This document shows, one piece after another, positions 43,122 through 51,117 of a DNA stretch of 64,000 bases. Position 1 is the stretch's first letter; the number at the start of each line of letters is the position of its first letter. The stretch is from Devosia sediminis (GTDB lineage Bacteria; Pseudomonadota; Alphaproteobacteria; Rhizobiales; Devosiaceae), in NCBI RefSeq assembly GCF_016411825.1, contig NZ_JAEKMH010000001.1, forward strand, positions 496,001-560,000. Direction: 5' to 3'. The notes beneath the pieces were generated by a model that did no database searches, was not told the DNA's origin, and was given only the letters and a program-made list of their open reading frames with translations. Both the position numbers and the translations under genes were made by a program.

Positions 43122-45407
43122 ATGTCGGCAAGGATTGAAACGTCACGCTTCCGTGTCGAGGGCATGGATTGCGCGAGCTGTGCCTCCAAGGTGGATACCG
43201 CTGTGCGACGCCTGCCCGGCGTGGAAGACGTCTCGGTCTCCGTCGTGGGCGCCTCCATGACCGTCAAGCACACGGATGCCGACCTGGGCGCCATCGCCCG
43301 GAAGGTGTCGAGCCTCGGGTACAAGACGGCGCCATTGCCGGCGCGCGGTGCAGGAGCCGACAAGAGCGAGGAGGCTCATGATCATGCCGGTCACGACCAA
43401 TCCGGCCATGACCATGCGGAGCATGATCACTCGGGACACGACCATGCCGACCACGACCACGGCCCGTCGGAAAAGCCGAAGCGGGCCGAGACCCTGTCGG
43501 GTATGCACGGCCACGACCATGGCTTCGAGGACGGACCCTGGTGGCAGTCCTCCAAGGCCAAGCTGACGATCCTGTGCGGCATCGCCGTGGCTCTGGCCTT
43601 CGTCGCCGGCCAGCTCATCCCCGCTATCGCGCAGTGGGTCTTCATCGTCGCCATGTTCGTCGGGCTGATCCCCATCGCCCGGCGCGCCTGGATGGGGGCG
43701 ATCAACGGCAGCCCGTTCTCCATCGAAACGCTGATGACGGTCGCCGCGATCGGCGCCGTCTTCATCAACGCGGCGGAAGAAGCGGCCATCGTGGTACTGC
43801 TCTTCCTCGTCGGCGAACTGCTGGAAGGCGTCGCAACCGGGCGGGCGCGGGCCAGCATCAAGGCACTGGCCAATCTGGTTCCGCGCATCGCGTTGCGGGA
43901 AGCGGGCGACAAGGTCGTGGAAGTGCTCGCAGATCAATTGGCAGTGGGCGATGTGGTCCTGGTTCGACCGGGCGACCGCGTCCCTGCCGATGGCGTCGTC
44001 GTCTCCGGCGACAGTGCCGTGGACGAAGCGCCGGTCACCGGCGAATCCGTGCCCAAGCGCAAGCAGGTCGAGGATCAGGTCTTCGCCGGCACCATCACCC
44101 AGGAAGGCGCATTGCGTGTTCGGGTCACCGCCGCAGCGGCGGACAACACGATCTCGCGCATCATCGCCCTGGTGGAGGAGGCGCAGGAATCCAAGGCGCC
44201 CACCGAACGCTTCATCGACCGCTTCTCGAAATACTACACGCCCGGCGTCATGGTCGTGGCCGCGCTCATCGCCATGCTGCCACCCCTGTTCCTGGGCGAG
44301 CCCTGGAGCGAATGGGTCTACAAGGGTCTTGCAGTGCTTCTGATCGGCTGCCCGTGCGCCCTGGTCATCTCGACGCCCGCCGCCATCGCCGCTGCGCTTT
44401 CGGCGGGTGCCCGTCGCGGCCTTCTCATGAAGGGCGGCGCGGTGCTTGAGCAATTGGGCAAGATCGACATGGTGGCGCTCGACAAGACCGGCACTCTGAC
44501 CGAAGGCAGGCCGAAGGTCACCGATATCATCGGCGTCGGCAGGCCGGAGCGAGAGGTTCTCGCGCTGTCGGCGGCGCTCGAGGTCGGATCGAGCCATCCG
44601 CTCGCCACGGCGATCCTGGCCCGCGCCAAGGCGGACGGGATCGAACCGGCCCGGGCCGACAAGGCCGGTGCGGTCGGCGGCAAGGGCGTGGTCGGCACCG
44701 TGGATGGCAAGGAGTTGTTCCTCGGCTCGCCCAAGGCCGCGGCCCAAATGGCCGGCGTCGCCGGCGATCTGATGACCCGGATCGAAAAGCTCAACGACGA
44801 GGGCAAGACCGCCTCGGTGCTGCTCGTCGACAACACTTTCGCCGGCATCATCGCCATGCGCGACGAACCACGCGACGACGCCCGTACCGGTCTCGCGGAA
44901 ATCAAGCGCCTCGGCGCCGATATCGTAATGCTGACCGGCGACAACAAGCGAACGGCCGCCGCCATCGGCGCGAGCCTCGGCATCGAGCCGCGCGCCGAGC
45001 TGCTGCCGCAGGACAAGCAGCGCATCGTCGGAGAACTCAAGGCACAGGGCCGGATCGTCGCCAAGGTCGGGGACGGCATCAACGACGCGCCCGCATTGGC
45101 CGCGGCGGATATCGGCATCGCCATGGGCGGCGGTACCGACGTGGCGCTCGAAACCGCCGACGCCGCCGTGCTGCACGGCAGGGTGACCGACATCGCCAAC
45201 ATGATGGTCCTGTCGCGGTCCACCATGGCCAATATCGGCCAGAACATCACCATAGCTCTCGGCCTCAAGGCGGTGTTCCTGGTGACGACGGTCATCGGCA
45301 TCACCGGGCTCTGGCCCGCCATCCTCGCCGATACCGGCGCCACCGTCCTCGTCACAGCCAACGCCATGCGATTGCTGGCCTGGAAGGGGATCGGACCACG
45401 TGCATGA
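43122..45407 (+). CDS. P1B-type heavy-metal ATPase (ZntA/CadA/PbrA-like)
   Basis: The 761-residue pump has an N-terminal HMA domain with GMDCASC and a His/Asp-rich segment of HDH repeats near residues 85-115. Eight membrane segments include the transport motif GCPCALVIS, and the phosphorylation loop DKTGTLTEG, SSHPLA and GDGINDAPALAAAD follows. The CPC motif with these features fits the Zn2+/Cd2+/Pb2+ subgroup. AAGGAG lies eight bases before the ATG at 43,122. It heads an operon of six overlapping or nearly overlapping genes. Confidence 0.95.
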   Translation: MSARIETSRFRVEGMDCASCASKVDTAVRRLPGVEDVSVSVVGASMTVKHTDADLGAIARKVSSLGYKTAPLPARGAGADKSEEAHDHAGHDQSGHDHAEHDHSGHDHADHDHGPSEKPKRAETLSGMHGHDHGFEDGPWWQSSKAKLTILCGIAVALAFVAGQLIPAIAQWVFIVAMFVGLIPIARRAWMGAINGSPFSIETLMTVAAIGAVFINAAEEAAIVVLLFLVGELLEGVATGRARASIKALANLVPRIALREAGDKVVEVLADQLAVGDVVLVRPGDRVPADGVVVSGDSAVDEAPVTGESVPKRKQVEDQVFAGTITQEGALRVRVTAAAADNTISRIIALVEEAQESKAPTERFIDRFSKYYTPGVMVVAALIAMLPPLFLGEPWSEWVYKGLAVLLIGCPCALVISTPAAIAAALSAGARRGLLMKGGAVLEQLGKIDMVALDKTGTLTEGRPKVTDIIGVGRPEREVLALSAALEVGSSHPLATAILARAKADGIEPARADKAGAVGGKGVVGTVDGKELFLGSPKAAAQMAGVAGDLMTRIEKLNDEGKTASVLLVDNTFAGIIAMRDEPRDDARTGLAEIKRLGADIVMLTGDNKRTAAAIGASLGIEPRAELLPQDKQRIVGELKAQGRIVAKVGDGINDAPALAAADIGIAMGGGTDVALETADAAVLHGRVTDIANMMVLSRSTMANIGQNITIALGLKAVFLVTTVIGITGLWPAILADTGATVLVTANAMRLLAWKGIGPRA

Positions 45408-45868
45408 AGGGAATAGTGCCGTATTTCGTGTTCGTCTGGCTCATGGCCCTCGACTTGGCCTCGAGAACCCTGGCCGCGGAGCTGGTGGGGGCGATGGACG
45501 GCTTCCACGGTCTTCTGCCCGGGATCTCGATCGACTATCTGGTTCGCCCGAACGCCGCGCTGCCAGTCTGGCCGACACTCGCGGTGACGATCATTGCCCT
45601 CGTGGTTCTGATCCGGCTCCGCGGCAGCCACCGCAGCGTCGAGCATCTGGCCTGCGCGGCGCTGCTGGCGGGTGGGGCCGCCAATCTGCTCGAGATCGTC
45701 TTCAGCGGAACGATGACGACGTTGGTGTCGATCGGGCCCGTCTCCGCGCCCCTTCTTCGCCTCAATCTCGCTCATGTCTGGATCGCCGGAGCGGTGCTGC
45801 TCGCCCTGGGCGATGCGTTCGGTCGCGCGGGCGCCAACCTCAGGCCCGGGGAAACGGAAGCCTCATGA
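45404..45868 (+). CDS. LspA-like membrane protein lacking catalytic aspartates
   Basis: The 154-residue protein has four membrane segments and the layout of lipoprotein signal peptidase, with GGAANLLEIVFSG and LRLNLAHVWIAGAVLL matching the LspA motifs GGxxGNLxDR and FNLADxxI. The two catalytic aspartates of the family (in the VVDF and NLAD motifs) are absent, the second being His. Proteolytic activity is therefore unlikely. LspA paralogues are known partners of P-type ATPases in lead and cadmium operons such as pbr. It overlaps the ATPase gene by four bases. Confidence 0.75.
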   Translation: MKGIVPYFVFVWLMALDLASRTLAAELVGAMDGFHGLLPGISIDYLVRPNAALPVWPTLAVTIIALVVLIRLRGSHRSVEHLACAALLAGGAANLLEIVFSGTMTTLVSIGPVSAPLLRLNLAHVWIAGAVLLALGDAFGRAGANLRPGETEAS

Positions 45869-45901
45869 GACTTCGCGACGCATTCAAATCCGGCGGGCAC
45901 C

Positions 45902-46069
45902 ATGCAGACTAAGCCGCCACTGGTCCTCCGCATCTTCCAATGGACGCTATGGCTCCTGATGCTCGCGCTGTTCGCCTATGCGTTCCTGCCGGGCATCCTC
46001 TTTCGACTTACGGGCGGCCACGACGCGCCAGTCGTCACGCCGCCGGCCACCGAACAGGTATCGCAATGA
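45902..46069 (+). CDS. Small single-pass membrane protein
   Basis: A 55-residue protein with one membrane segment (WTLWLLMLALFAYAFLPGIL) and a proline-rich periplasmic tail. It overlaps the next gene's start by four bases, which supports translation. It is not recognised, but its place between metal-export and copper-chaperone genes suggests a small accessory subunit. Confidence 0.65.
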   Translation: MQTKPPLVLRIFQWTLWLLMLALFAYAFLPGILFRLTGGHDAPVVTPPATEQVSQ

Positions 46070-46545
46070 AAAGACTTCTCCTGATCGCCATCGCGGCGTT
46101 CGCCATCACTCCCGGGGCCATTGCCCATGATTTCGATGCCGGGGCGATCTACATCGATCACCCAATGATCGAGGAGGCGCCACCGAGCGCCCGCGTGCTC
46201 GGCGGCTACGTGTCGCTGTACAATCAAGGCGACGAGGACGATCGACTGATCGGGATCGAGAGCACCGCCGCCGAGAAGGTCGAACTGCATCGGTCGGTGG
46301 TGACCGACGGTATCGCCCGTATGCAGCCTCTGACCGATGGCATCGAACTGCCCGCCGGCGAGATGGTCTGGCTCGGCTCGGACGGCACGCATGCCATGTT
46401 CATCGGCCCCGACAAGCGCTATGTTGTCGGCGATGAGCTGCCGGCCATTCTCGTCTTCGAGAAGGCGGGGCGGGTCGAGGTCACCTTCAGGATAGAAGAG
46501 CGCTCGACCACCCGAGCGCCCGGCCACGGGGAACACGCCCAGTGA
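46066..46545 (+). CDS. PCu(A)C-type periplasmic copper chaperone
   Basis: The 159-residue exported protein has a signal peptide ending near residue 20 (GAIA) and the copper motif of the family: His in VELHRSVV, Met in IARMQPL, and the HxM pair in GTHAMFIG. PCu(A)C hands Cu(I) to the CuA site of cytochrome oxidase, usually together with SCO, whose gene overlaps its end by four bases. Confidence 0.9.
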   Translation: MKRLLLIAIAAFAITPGAIAHDFDAGAIYIDHPMIEEAPPSARVLGGYVSLYNQGDEDDRLIGIESTAAEKVELHRSVVTDGIARMQPLTDGIELPAGEMVWLGSDGTHAMFIGPDKRYVVGDELPAILVFEKAGRVEVTFRIEERSTTRAPGHGEHAQ

Positions 46546-47135
46546 GCTCCCTGCGTCTCCTCCGTATTGTCCTGTGGTCTCTCGTCGTGGTGGCGGGAGC
46601 TGGGTTGGCCTATGTCTATTTCGTCCCGCGCACTGCATCGACGGACGCCGGCCAGACCGTCTATGCGACGGCGTTCACGCTGGTGGACCAGGACGGCGAG
46701 GAGGTCACCGAAGCCGACTTCCTCGGCAAGCCATCGGCCTGGTTCTACGGCTTCACCCAGTGTCCCGACGTCTGCCCGACCACATTGTCGGAAATGTCGG
46801 CGCTGCTGGAAGCGCTCGGACCGGACGCCGACCGACTGCAGGTCGTCTTCGTGAGCGTCGATCCCGAACGCGACGACGTGGCGACCATGAAGGACTACGT
46901 CGACTATTTCGACGACCGCATCGTCGGCCTGACCGGGACCGTCGCGGACGTATCGAGCATGGCCAAGGCCCGCTACATCTTCTTCGAGAGGGTTCCGCTC
47001 GAAGGCGGTGACTACACGATGGAGCACAGCGCCAGCGTCCATCTCGCCGATGCCGACGGTGCCTTCTTCGGCACGCTGGATGGCGAGGAACCGTTCGAGA
47101 CGCGCCTCCAAAAGCTGCGGCGCCTCATCCAATGA
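46542..47135 (+). CDS. SCO1/SenC-family copper protein
   Basis: The 197-residue protein has an N-terminal membrane anchor and a thioredoxin-fold domain with the Cu site CPDVCPTTLSEM and the distant histidine in EHSASVHLAD. SCO proteins deliver copper or reduce thiols for cytochrome oxidase assembly, and can also aid copper tolerance. The GTG start overlaps the PCu(A)C stop as GTGA. No oxidase genes are nearby, so a periplasmic copper-handling role is likely. Confidence 0.9.
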   Translation: MSSLRLLRIVLWSLVVVAGAGLAYVYFVPRTASTDAGQTVYATAFTLVDQDGEEVTEADFLGKPSAWFYGFTQCPDVCPTTLSEMSALLEALGPDADRLQVVFVSVDPERDDVATMKDYVDYFDDRIVGLTGTVADVSSMAKARYIFFERVPLEGGDYTMEHSASVHLADADGAFFGTLDGEEPFETRLQKLRRLIQ

Positions 47136-48202
47136 AGCGGCTCGACGTCGTCGTCATCGGTGCCGGCCAGGCGGGCCTTGCGACAGGACGGTTGCTCGCC
47201 GATGCCGGCCTGGATTTCGCTATCTTCGATGCCGGGGATCGCACAGGCGATTCCTGGAGACGGCGATATGAGGGGCTGACGCTGTTCACCCCGCGCGTTT
47301 ATAGCGGCCTGGGCGGGATGGCAATGGCCGGCGAGCCGACCGGATATCCCGACAAGGACGAGTTCGCCGACTATCTCGAAGCCTATGCCGCACGCTTCCG
47401 CCTGCCCGTAGAGCACCGAGCCGTGGTCGCCTCGATCACCCGGGATAGCGGGGGCCGATTTATCGTCTCGGGTTCCGGTTTCGACACCATCGCCGCCGAT
47501 GCGGTCGTCATGGCGACCGGCGCGTTCCGTGACCCGATCGTCCCCTCCTGGGCCGCGGCGCTCCCGTCCGAGGTAGCGGCAATGCCTGCCGAGGAATTCG
47601 GCGACGGCAGCCATCTGCCGCCGGGGCCGCTCCTGGTCGTCGGCGACGGCGCCAGCGGGCGCGATATCGCCGTGCTGGCGAGACCGAAGCGCGAAGTCGT
47701 TCTCGCCACCGGGCGACCGAGACGGCTCCTGCCCGAACGCCTGTTGGGGAAGAGCCTCTGGTGGTGGCTGGACGTCACCGGCCTGGTGCGAGCGCCGACG
47801 CGATCCCTGCGCGGAAGGGCGATGCGGCGGAGCGATCCGTTCCCCAACAGGGGGCGGCGGGCGCTGAGCGATCTCGCTGCCGAGGGCATCCGGATCAAGC
47901 CGCGCGCAACGGGCGTTGCCGCTGGCATGGTTGGCTTCGCGGACGGGTCCGCGGTACGGCCAGCCGCCGTCGTGTGGGCGATCGGCTATAAAGCGGACTG
48001 GTCCCTCATCGAGGTCGAGAACGTGCTGGACGGGAACTGCGTCGTGCGGCACGACGACGGCATATCTCCCGTAGAGGGTCTCTATTTCGTCGGGCTGCCC
48101 TGGCAGAGGAACCGGGCCTCGGGGCTGGTGATGGGGGTCAGCGCGGACGCCGCCGTCATCGTCGATCACCTGCTGCGAAGACACCTGGCTCGACACCGCT
48201 GA
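47132..48202 (+). CDS. Flavin-containing monooxygenase-like oxidoreductase (CzcO-like)
   Basis: The 356-residue protein has an N-terminal FAD motif VVIGAGQAGLATG, a second nucleotide-binding motif LLVVGDGASGRDIAV near residue 170 and the C-terminal GLPWQRNRASGLVMGV. It resembles the CzcO/TrkA-type flavoproteins often found in metal-resistance operons. Its reaction is not established by sequence. It overlaps the SCO gene and closes the operon that begins with the P-type ATPase. Confidence 0.85.
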   Translation: MKRLDVVVIGAGQAGLATGRLLADAGLDFAIFDAGDRTGDSWRRRYEGLTLFTPRVYSGLGGMAMAGEPTGYPDKDEFADYLEAYAARFRLPVEHRAVVASITRDSGGRFIVSGSGFDTIAADAVVMATGAFRDPIVPSWAAALPSEVAAMPAEEFGDGSHLPPGPLLVVGDGASGRDIAVLARPKREVVLATGRPRRLLPERLLGKSLWWWLDVTGLVRAPTRSLRGRAMRRSDPFPNRGRRALSDLAAEGIRIKPRATGVAAGMVGFADGSAVRPAAVVWAIGYKADWSLIEVENVLDGNCVVRHDDGISPVEGLYFVGLPWQRNRASGLVMGVSADAAVIVDHLLRRHLARHR

Positions 48203-48511
48203 GCGAATGGTGCGGCGGATGCATGGGCATCCACGAGGCGAGCATGAAGACCGTCATCACCCCCAGCACGAGCAGGACCACATCGAAAATACGCAAGACG
48301 CACCGCCGGAATTGAACGCCCCATGCTGACCTCCGCCTCGTCGTTCCGCAACGACGGCGACTTCAAAGCCCCGTGAAGCAGCGGACAAGTATCGTCGCCG
48401 CCGGTTCGAGGCTGCCATAGGACACCGTTATCACCGCGCAAGCCGACAGGGGTCGATGCGAGAAGCGCAGGCAGCATCGCCGGCAGCGAAACAGGCTTCG
48501 CTCGCCCTAGC
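48203..48511. other. Intergenic region with a possible small membrane ORF on the minus strand
   Basis: No confident gene lies here. On the minus strand a TTG-started frame (48,296 down to 48,156) would encode 46 residues with a hydrophobic helix (FDVVLLVLGVMTVFMLASWM) and a His-rich tail. A strong GGAGGT site upstream is in a different frame, so a frameshifted remnant is possible. Confidence 0.35.
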
Positions 48512-49135
48512 CTAGTAGCCCGCCGTCACCGTCGTCGCGCCATTCCGTCCGCCGAGGATGTCGACCCATTGGGCGGCATGGGCCTGGCTCTGACGCTTCA
48601 GATAGGTATAGGGCGTATCGGTCCACAGCTTGATCTCGGCCGCTTGGTTGTCGAGGACGAAATCGCCCCGGTCGGTCCGAACCATCAATACCGCATGACC
48701 AGCCCCGTTGGGCTGGGTCACCACTGTCAACAGCAAGGTGGACGGGGCCCAGTTGCGTTCGATTAGCGCGGCTCGCTTGGCCAGCGCATAGTCCTCGCAA
48801 TCGCCGTACCCGTCGGTGGGATAGGTCCAGAATTCCTCGACGCCGTAGAAATCCTGGTCGCTGATGGGCTTGATCGCGACATTGTAGTGGTAGTTGACCT
48901 CCACCAGGTCGCGCCAGAGCGCTTCATCGAGCGCAACGCTCCGGACCATGTCGGTGGATTGGCATTCGGAAGGCCGACGCTGGCAGAATTCGGCATGGCC
49001 GAAGGGAATCGACGTCCGGTCGCCTATCGAGGCGAAGGCGGAGTGGCCTTCGTTCGCGGCTGCCGGTGCGGCAACGCTCAACGACAAAACTATCGCGACA
49101 AGTGCCAATAGAATGGTGCCAGCAGCTTTCATCAT
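48512..49135 (-). CDS. Transglutaminase-like cysteine peptidase (BTLCP family)
   Basis: The 207-residue exported protein has a signal peptide ending near residue 25 and the papain-like triad of the BTLCP family: Cys in GYGDCEDYALAKR, His in GAGHAVLMVRT and Asp in FVLDNQ. In pseudomonads relatives (LapG) cut adhesins from the surface; in Hyphomicrobiales they are mostly uncharacterised exported proteins. AGGGAG lies before the ATG at 49,135. No LapD-like partner is near. Confidence 0.85.
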   Translation of the reverse strand: MMKAAGTILLALVAIVLSLSVAAPAAANEGHSAFASIGDRTSIPFGHAEFCQRRPSECQSTDMVRSVALDEALWRDLVEVNYHYNVAIKPISDQDFYGVEEFWTYPTDGYGDCEDYALAKRAALIERNWAPSTLLLTVVTQPNGAGHAVLMVRTDRGDFVLDNQAAEIKLWTDTPYTYLKRQSQAHAAQWVDILGGRNGATTVTAGY

Positions 49136-49379
49136 CACGATCTCCCTGATGGAGACCACGATGGGCGTCGCGAATTGCCCTGATCGAAAAACTACGAAGC
49201 AATTTTGAATCGAGTTTTAGTCGGCCGCCTAACGGACTGTTAGCCATGCCATCGGCGCGCCCGGCTCGCTCTCGGGAACACCGTGCTCCGGCTCGGGCGA
49301 TATCGTCATGCACCGACGTCCATTCCCCAATATCGCCGGATTTAACCGTACGATAAGGATGATCCGCTGATATGACCTC

Positions 49380-49727
49380 GTGCGTCCGCTGGGTGAAGAT
49401 GTGTTGGATTTAGGCCGCAGGGTGCTGCCCGCTCTCATCGCGATCTTGGCGCTGGTGATCGCATTGCACCAGCCGGTTGCGCTCGAGTCCGGAACCGGCG
49501 TCGCGAACGCGGTCGCGGTCGCGCACACGTCAGCGCCCGAAATCGGCTCCGGCACGGAGCCCCTCCATTCCACCCCGTGCTGCTCCGTGGTGGCGTTCCT
49601 GCCCACAACTGCCTTCGAACAGATCCTCTGGGACGGTTCCGCCCAGGTCGCCCATGGCAATACCCGGGATGCCGCCGACCTGCCGAAGCCTCCGTCCAAG
49701 CCTTTCCGGCCTCCGCGCATCGCCTGA
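49380..49727 (+). CDS. Small exported or membrane-anchored protein
   Basis: The 115-residue product has one hydrophobic segment (LPALIAILALVIALHQPV) and a following Pro-rich region with a CC pair. It is unrecognised and its start (GTG) is uncertain, because no good ribosome binding site is visible. It is included since the signal-anchor layout is not expected from chance translation. Confidence 0.45.
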   Translation: MRPLGEDVLDLGRRVLPALIAILALVIALHQPVALESGTGVANAVAVAHTSAPEIGSGTEPLHSTPCCSVVAFLPTTAFEQILWDGSAQVAHGNTRDAADLPKPPSKPFRPPRIA

Positions 49728-49856
49728 GCGCCAGCCGTGAACCGAAGGAGCCGAGCGGCTCCGCGGCCTCGCGGATGAACGAGCGAGCAATCGACGATTG
49801 CGGCCATCGAGCGCCCATTCGTCGCCCATTCGGACCGGAATCCATTGGACCGCACC

Positions 49857-51104
49857 ATGAAACGCAGAGACTTCATTCGACTCTTTCCCCTGGGAATGGC
49901 GGCGACCTTGCCGTTCGCCTCCCCGACCTACGCCCAATCGCTCTGGAGCATGATGAACCGCGACCGCTCCCTCACGGACGCGGACCGCGAAGCCAACAGC
50001 GCCGCGGCGCTACAGGCCATAGACACGGTGGAGCCTATCCTCTCCTACGACACCGCCAACAACCTGCAGATGGCGATCGCCCAATACGAACCATTCGTGC
50101 TGGCCGGCGGCTGGGAACAGGTGCCGCAGGAGACCTACGGCGTCACCATGGGCGTCTCCCGCGACGGGGTGATCCAGCTCAAGCGTCGCTTGCTCTCATC
50201 CGCCGACATGGCGATGGTGGACAATGTCGATGAGGTCTTCGACGCGCCAACCGATGCCGCCCTGCGGCGGTTTCAGGCTCGTCACGGCTTGCGCGTGAGC
50301 GGGGAGGTCGACGAGGCAACCTGGTATGCTCTCAACGTCCCCGCGGAAACGCGTCTGCACCAGTTGCGCCTCAATCTGCTACGGGTGCAGAACATGGCGG
50401 CCCGTCTCGCCGACCGCTATGTCGTGGTCAACATCCCCGCCGCCTTCATCGAGATCGTCGAGGGCGGCATGGTCTCCCGCCGCCACACCGCCGTGGTGGG
50501 GCGCATCGACCGGCAAACGCCGATCCTCAAGAGCCGCATCCACCAGATCAACTTCAATCCGTTCTGGAACGTCCCGGTCTCGATCATCCGGAACGATCTC
50601 ATAAAATACATGAACGAGAACCCGAACTACCTCACCGAGCAGGGCATCCGCATCTACGACGGCGACGGGCGGGAACTGCAGCCGACCGACATCGACTGGC
50701 AGACCGAGCAGGCGGTCAACTACCGCTTCCGGCAGGACCCAGGACCGCTCAACGCCATGGGCAATGTCAGGATCAATTTCCACAACCCGCATTCCGTGTT
50801 CCTGCACGACACGCCGACCAAAGGCCTGTTCGGCGACAATGCCCGCTTCCTGTCCTCCGGCTGCGTCCGCGTCGACCAGGTGCAAGATTTCGTGGCCTGG
50901 GTCCTGCGCGACAACGGCGACTGGGGCCCCACGGAAATAGCGGATGTCTTCACCAACGGTGCTCGGACCGACGTGGATGTCCGCAATCCGGTCGAGATCC
51001 ATACGACCTATATCTCGGCCTGGGCCAACAGGCAGGGCATCGTCAGCTTTCGGGACGACGTCTACGAATTCGACATGGCGGGCAAGGTCACGTTCGAGAG
51101 TTGA
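49857..51104 (+). CDS. L,D-transpeptidase with peptidoglycan-binding domain (YcbB-like)
   Basis: The 415-residue protein starts with a Tat-like signal (MKRRDFIRLFPLGMAATLPF). It has a PG_binding_1 domain near residues 110-160 (LRRFQARHGLRVSGEV) and a C-terminal YkuD domain with HDTPTKGLF and SSGCVRVDQV. It would make 3-3 peptidoglycan cross-links, which bypass ordinary PBPs and can confer beta-lactam or envelope-stress tolerance. It lies 13 bases upstream of a PBP gene, so the two are co-transcribed. Confidence 0.9.
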   Translation: MKRRDFIRLFPLGMAATLPFASPTYAQSLWSMMNRDRSLTDADREANSAAALQAIDTVEPILSYDTANNLQMAIAQYEPFVLAGGWEQVPQETYGVTMGVSRDGVIQLKRRLLSSADMAMVDNVDEVFDAPTDAALRRFQARHGLRVSGEVDEATWYALNVPAETRLHQLRLNLLRVQNMAARLADRYVVVNIPAAFIEIVEGGMVSRRHTAVVGRIDRQTPILKSRIHQINFNPFWNVPVSIIRNDLIKYMNENPNYLTEQGIRIYDGDGRELQPTDIDWQTEQAVNYRFRQDPGPLNAMGNVRINFHNPHSVFLHDTPTKGLFGDNARFLSSGCVRVDQVQDFVAWVLRDNGDWGPTEIADVFTNGARTDVDVRNPVEIHTTYISAWANRQGIVSFRDDVYEFDMAGKVTFES

Positions 51105-51117
51105 TGGAGCCACGACC

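Noticed and set aside
43143-45176. A 677-codon minus-strand frame across the P-type ATPase
   Set aside because: Shadow of a certain gene; His/Arg/Gly-rich composition and no recognisable domain.
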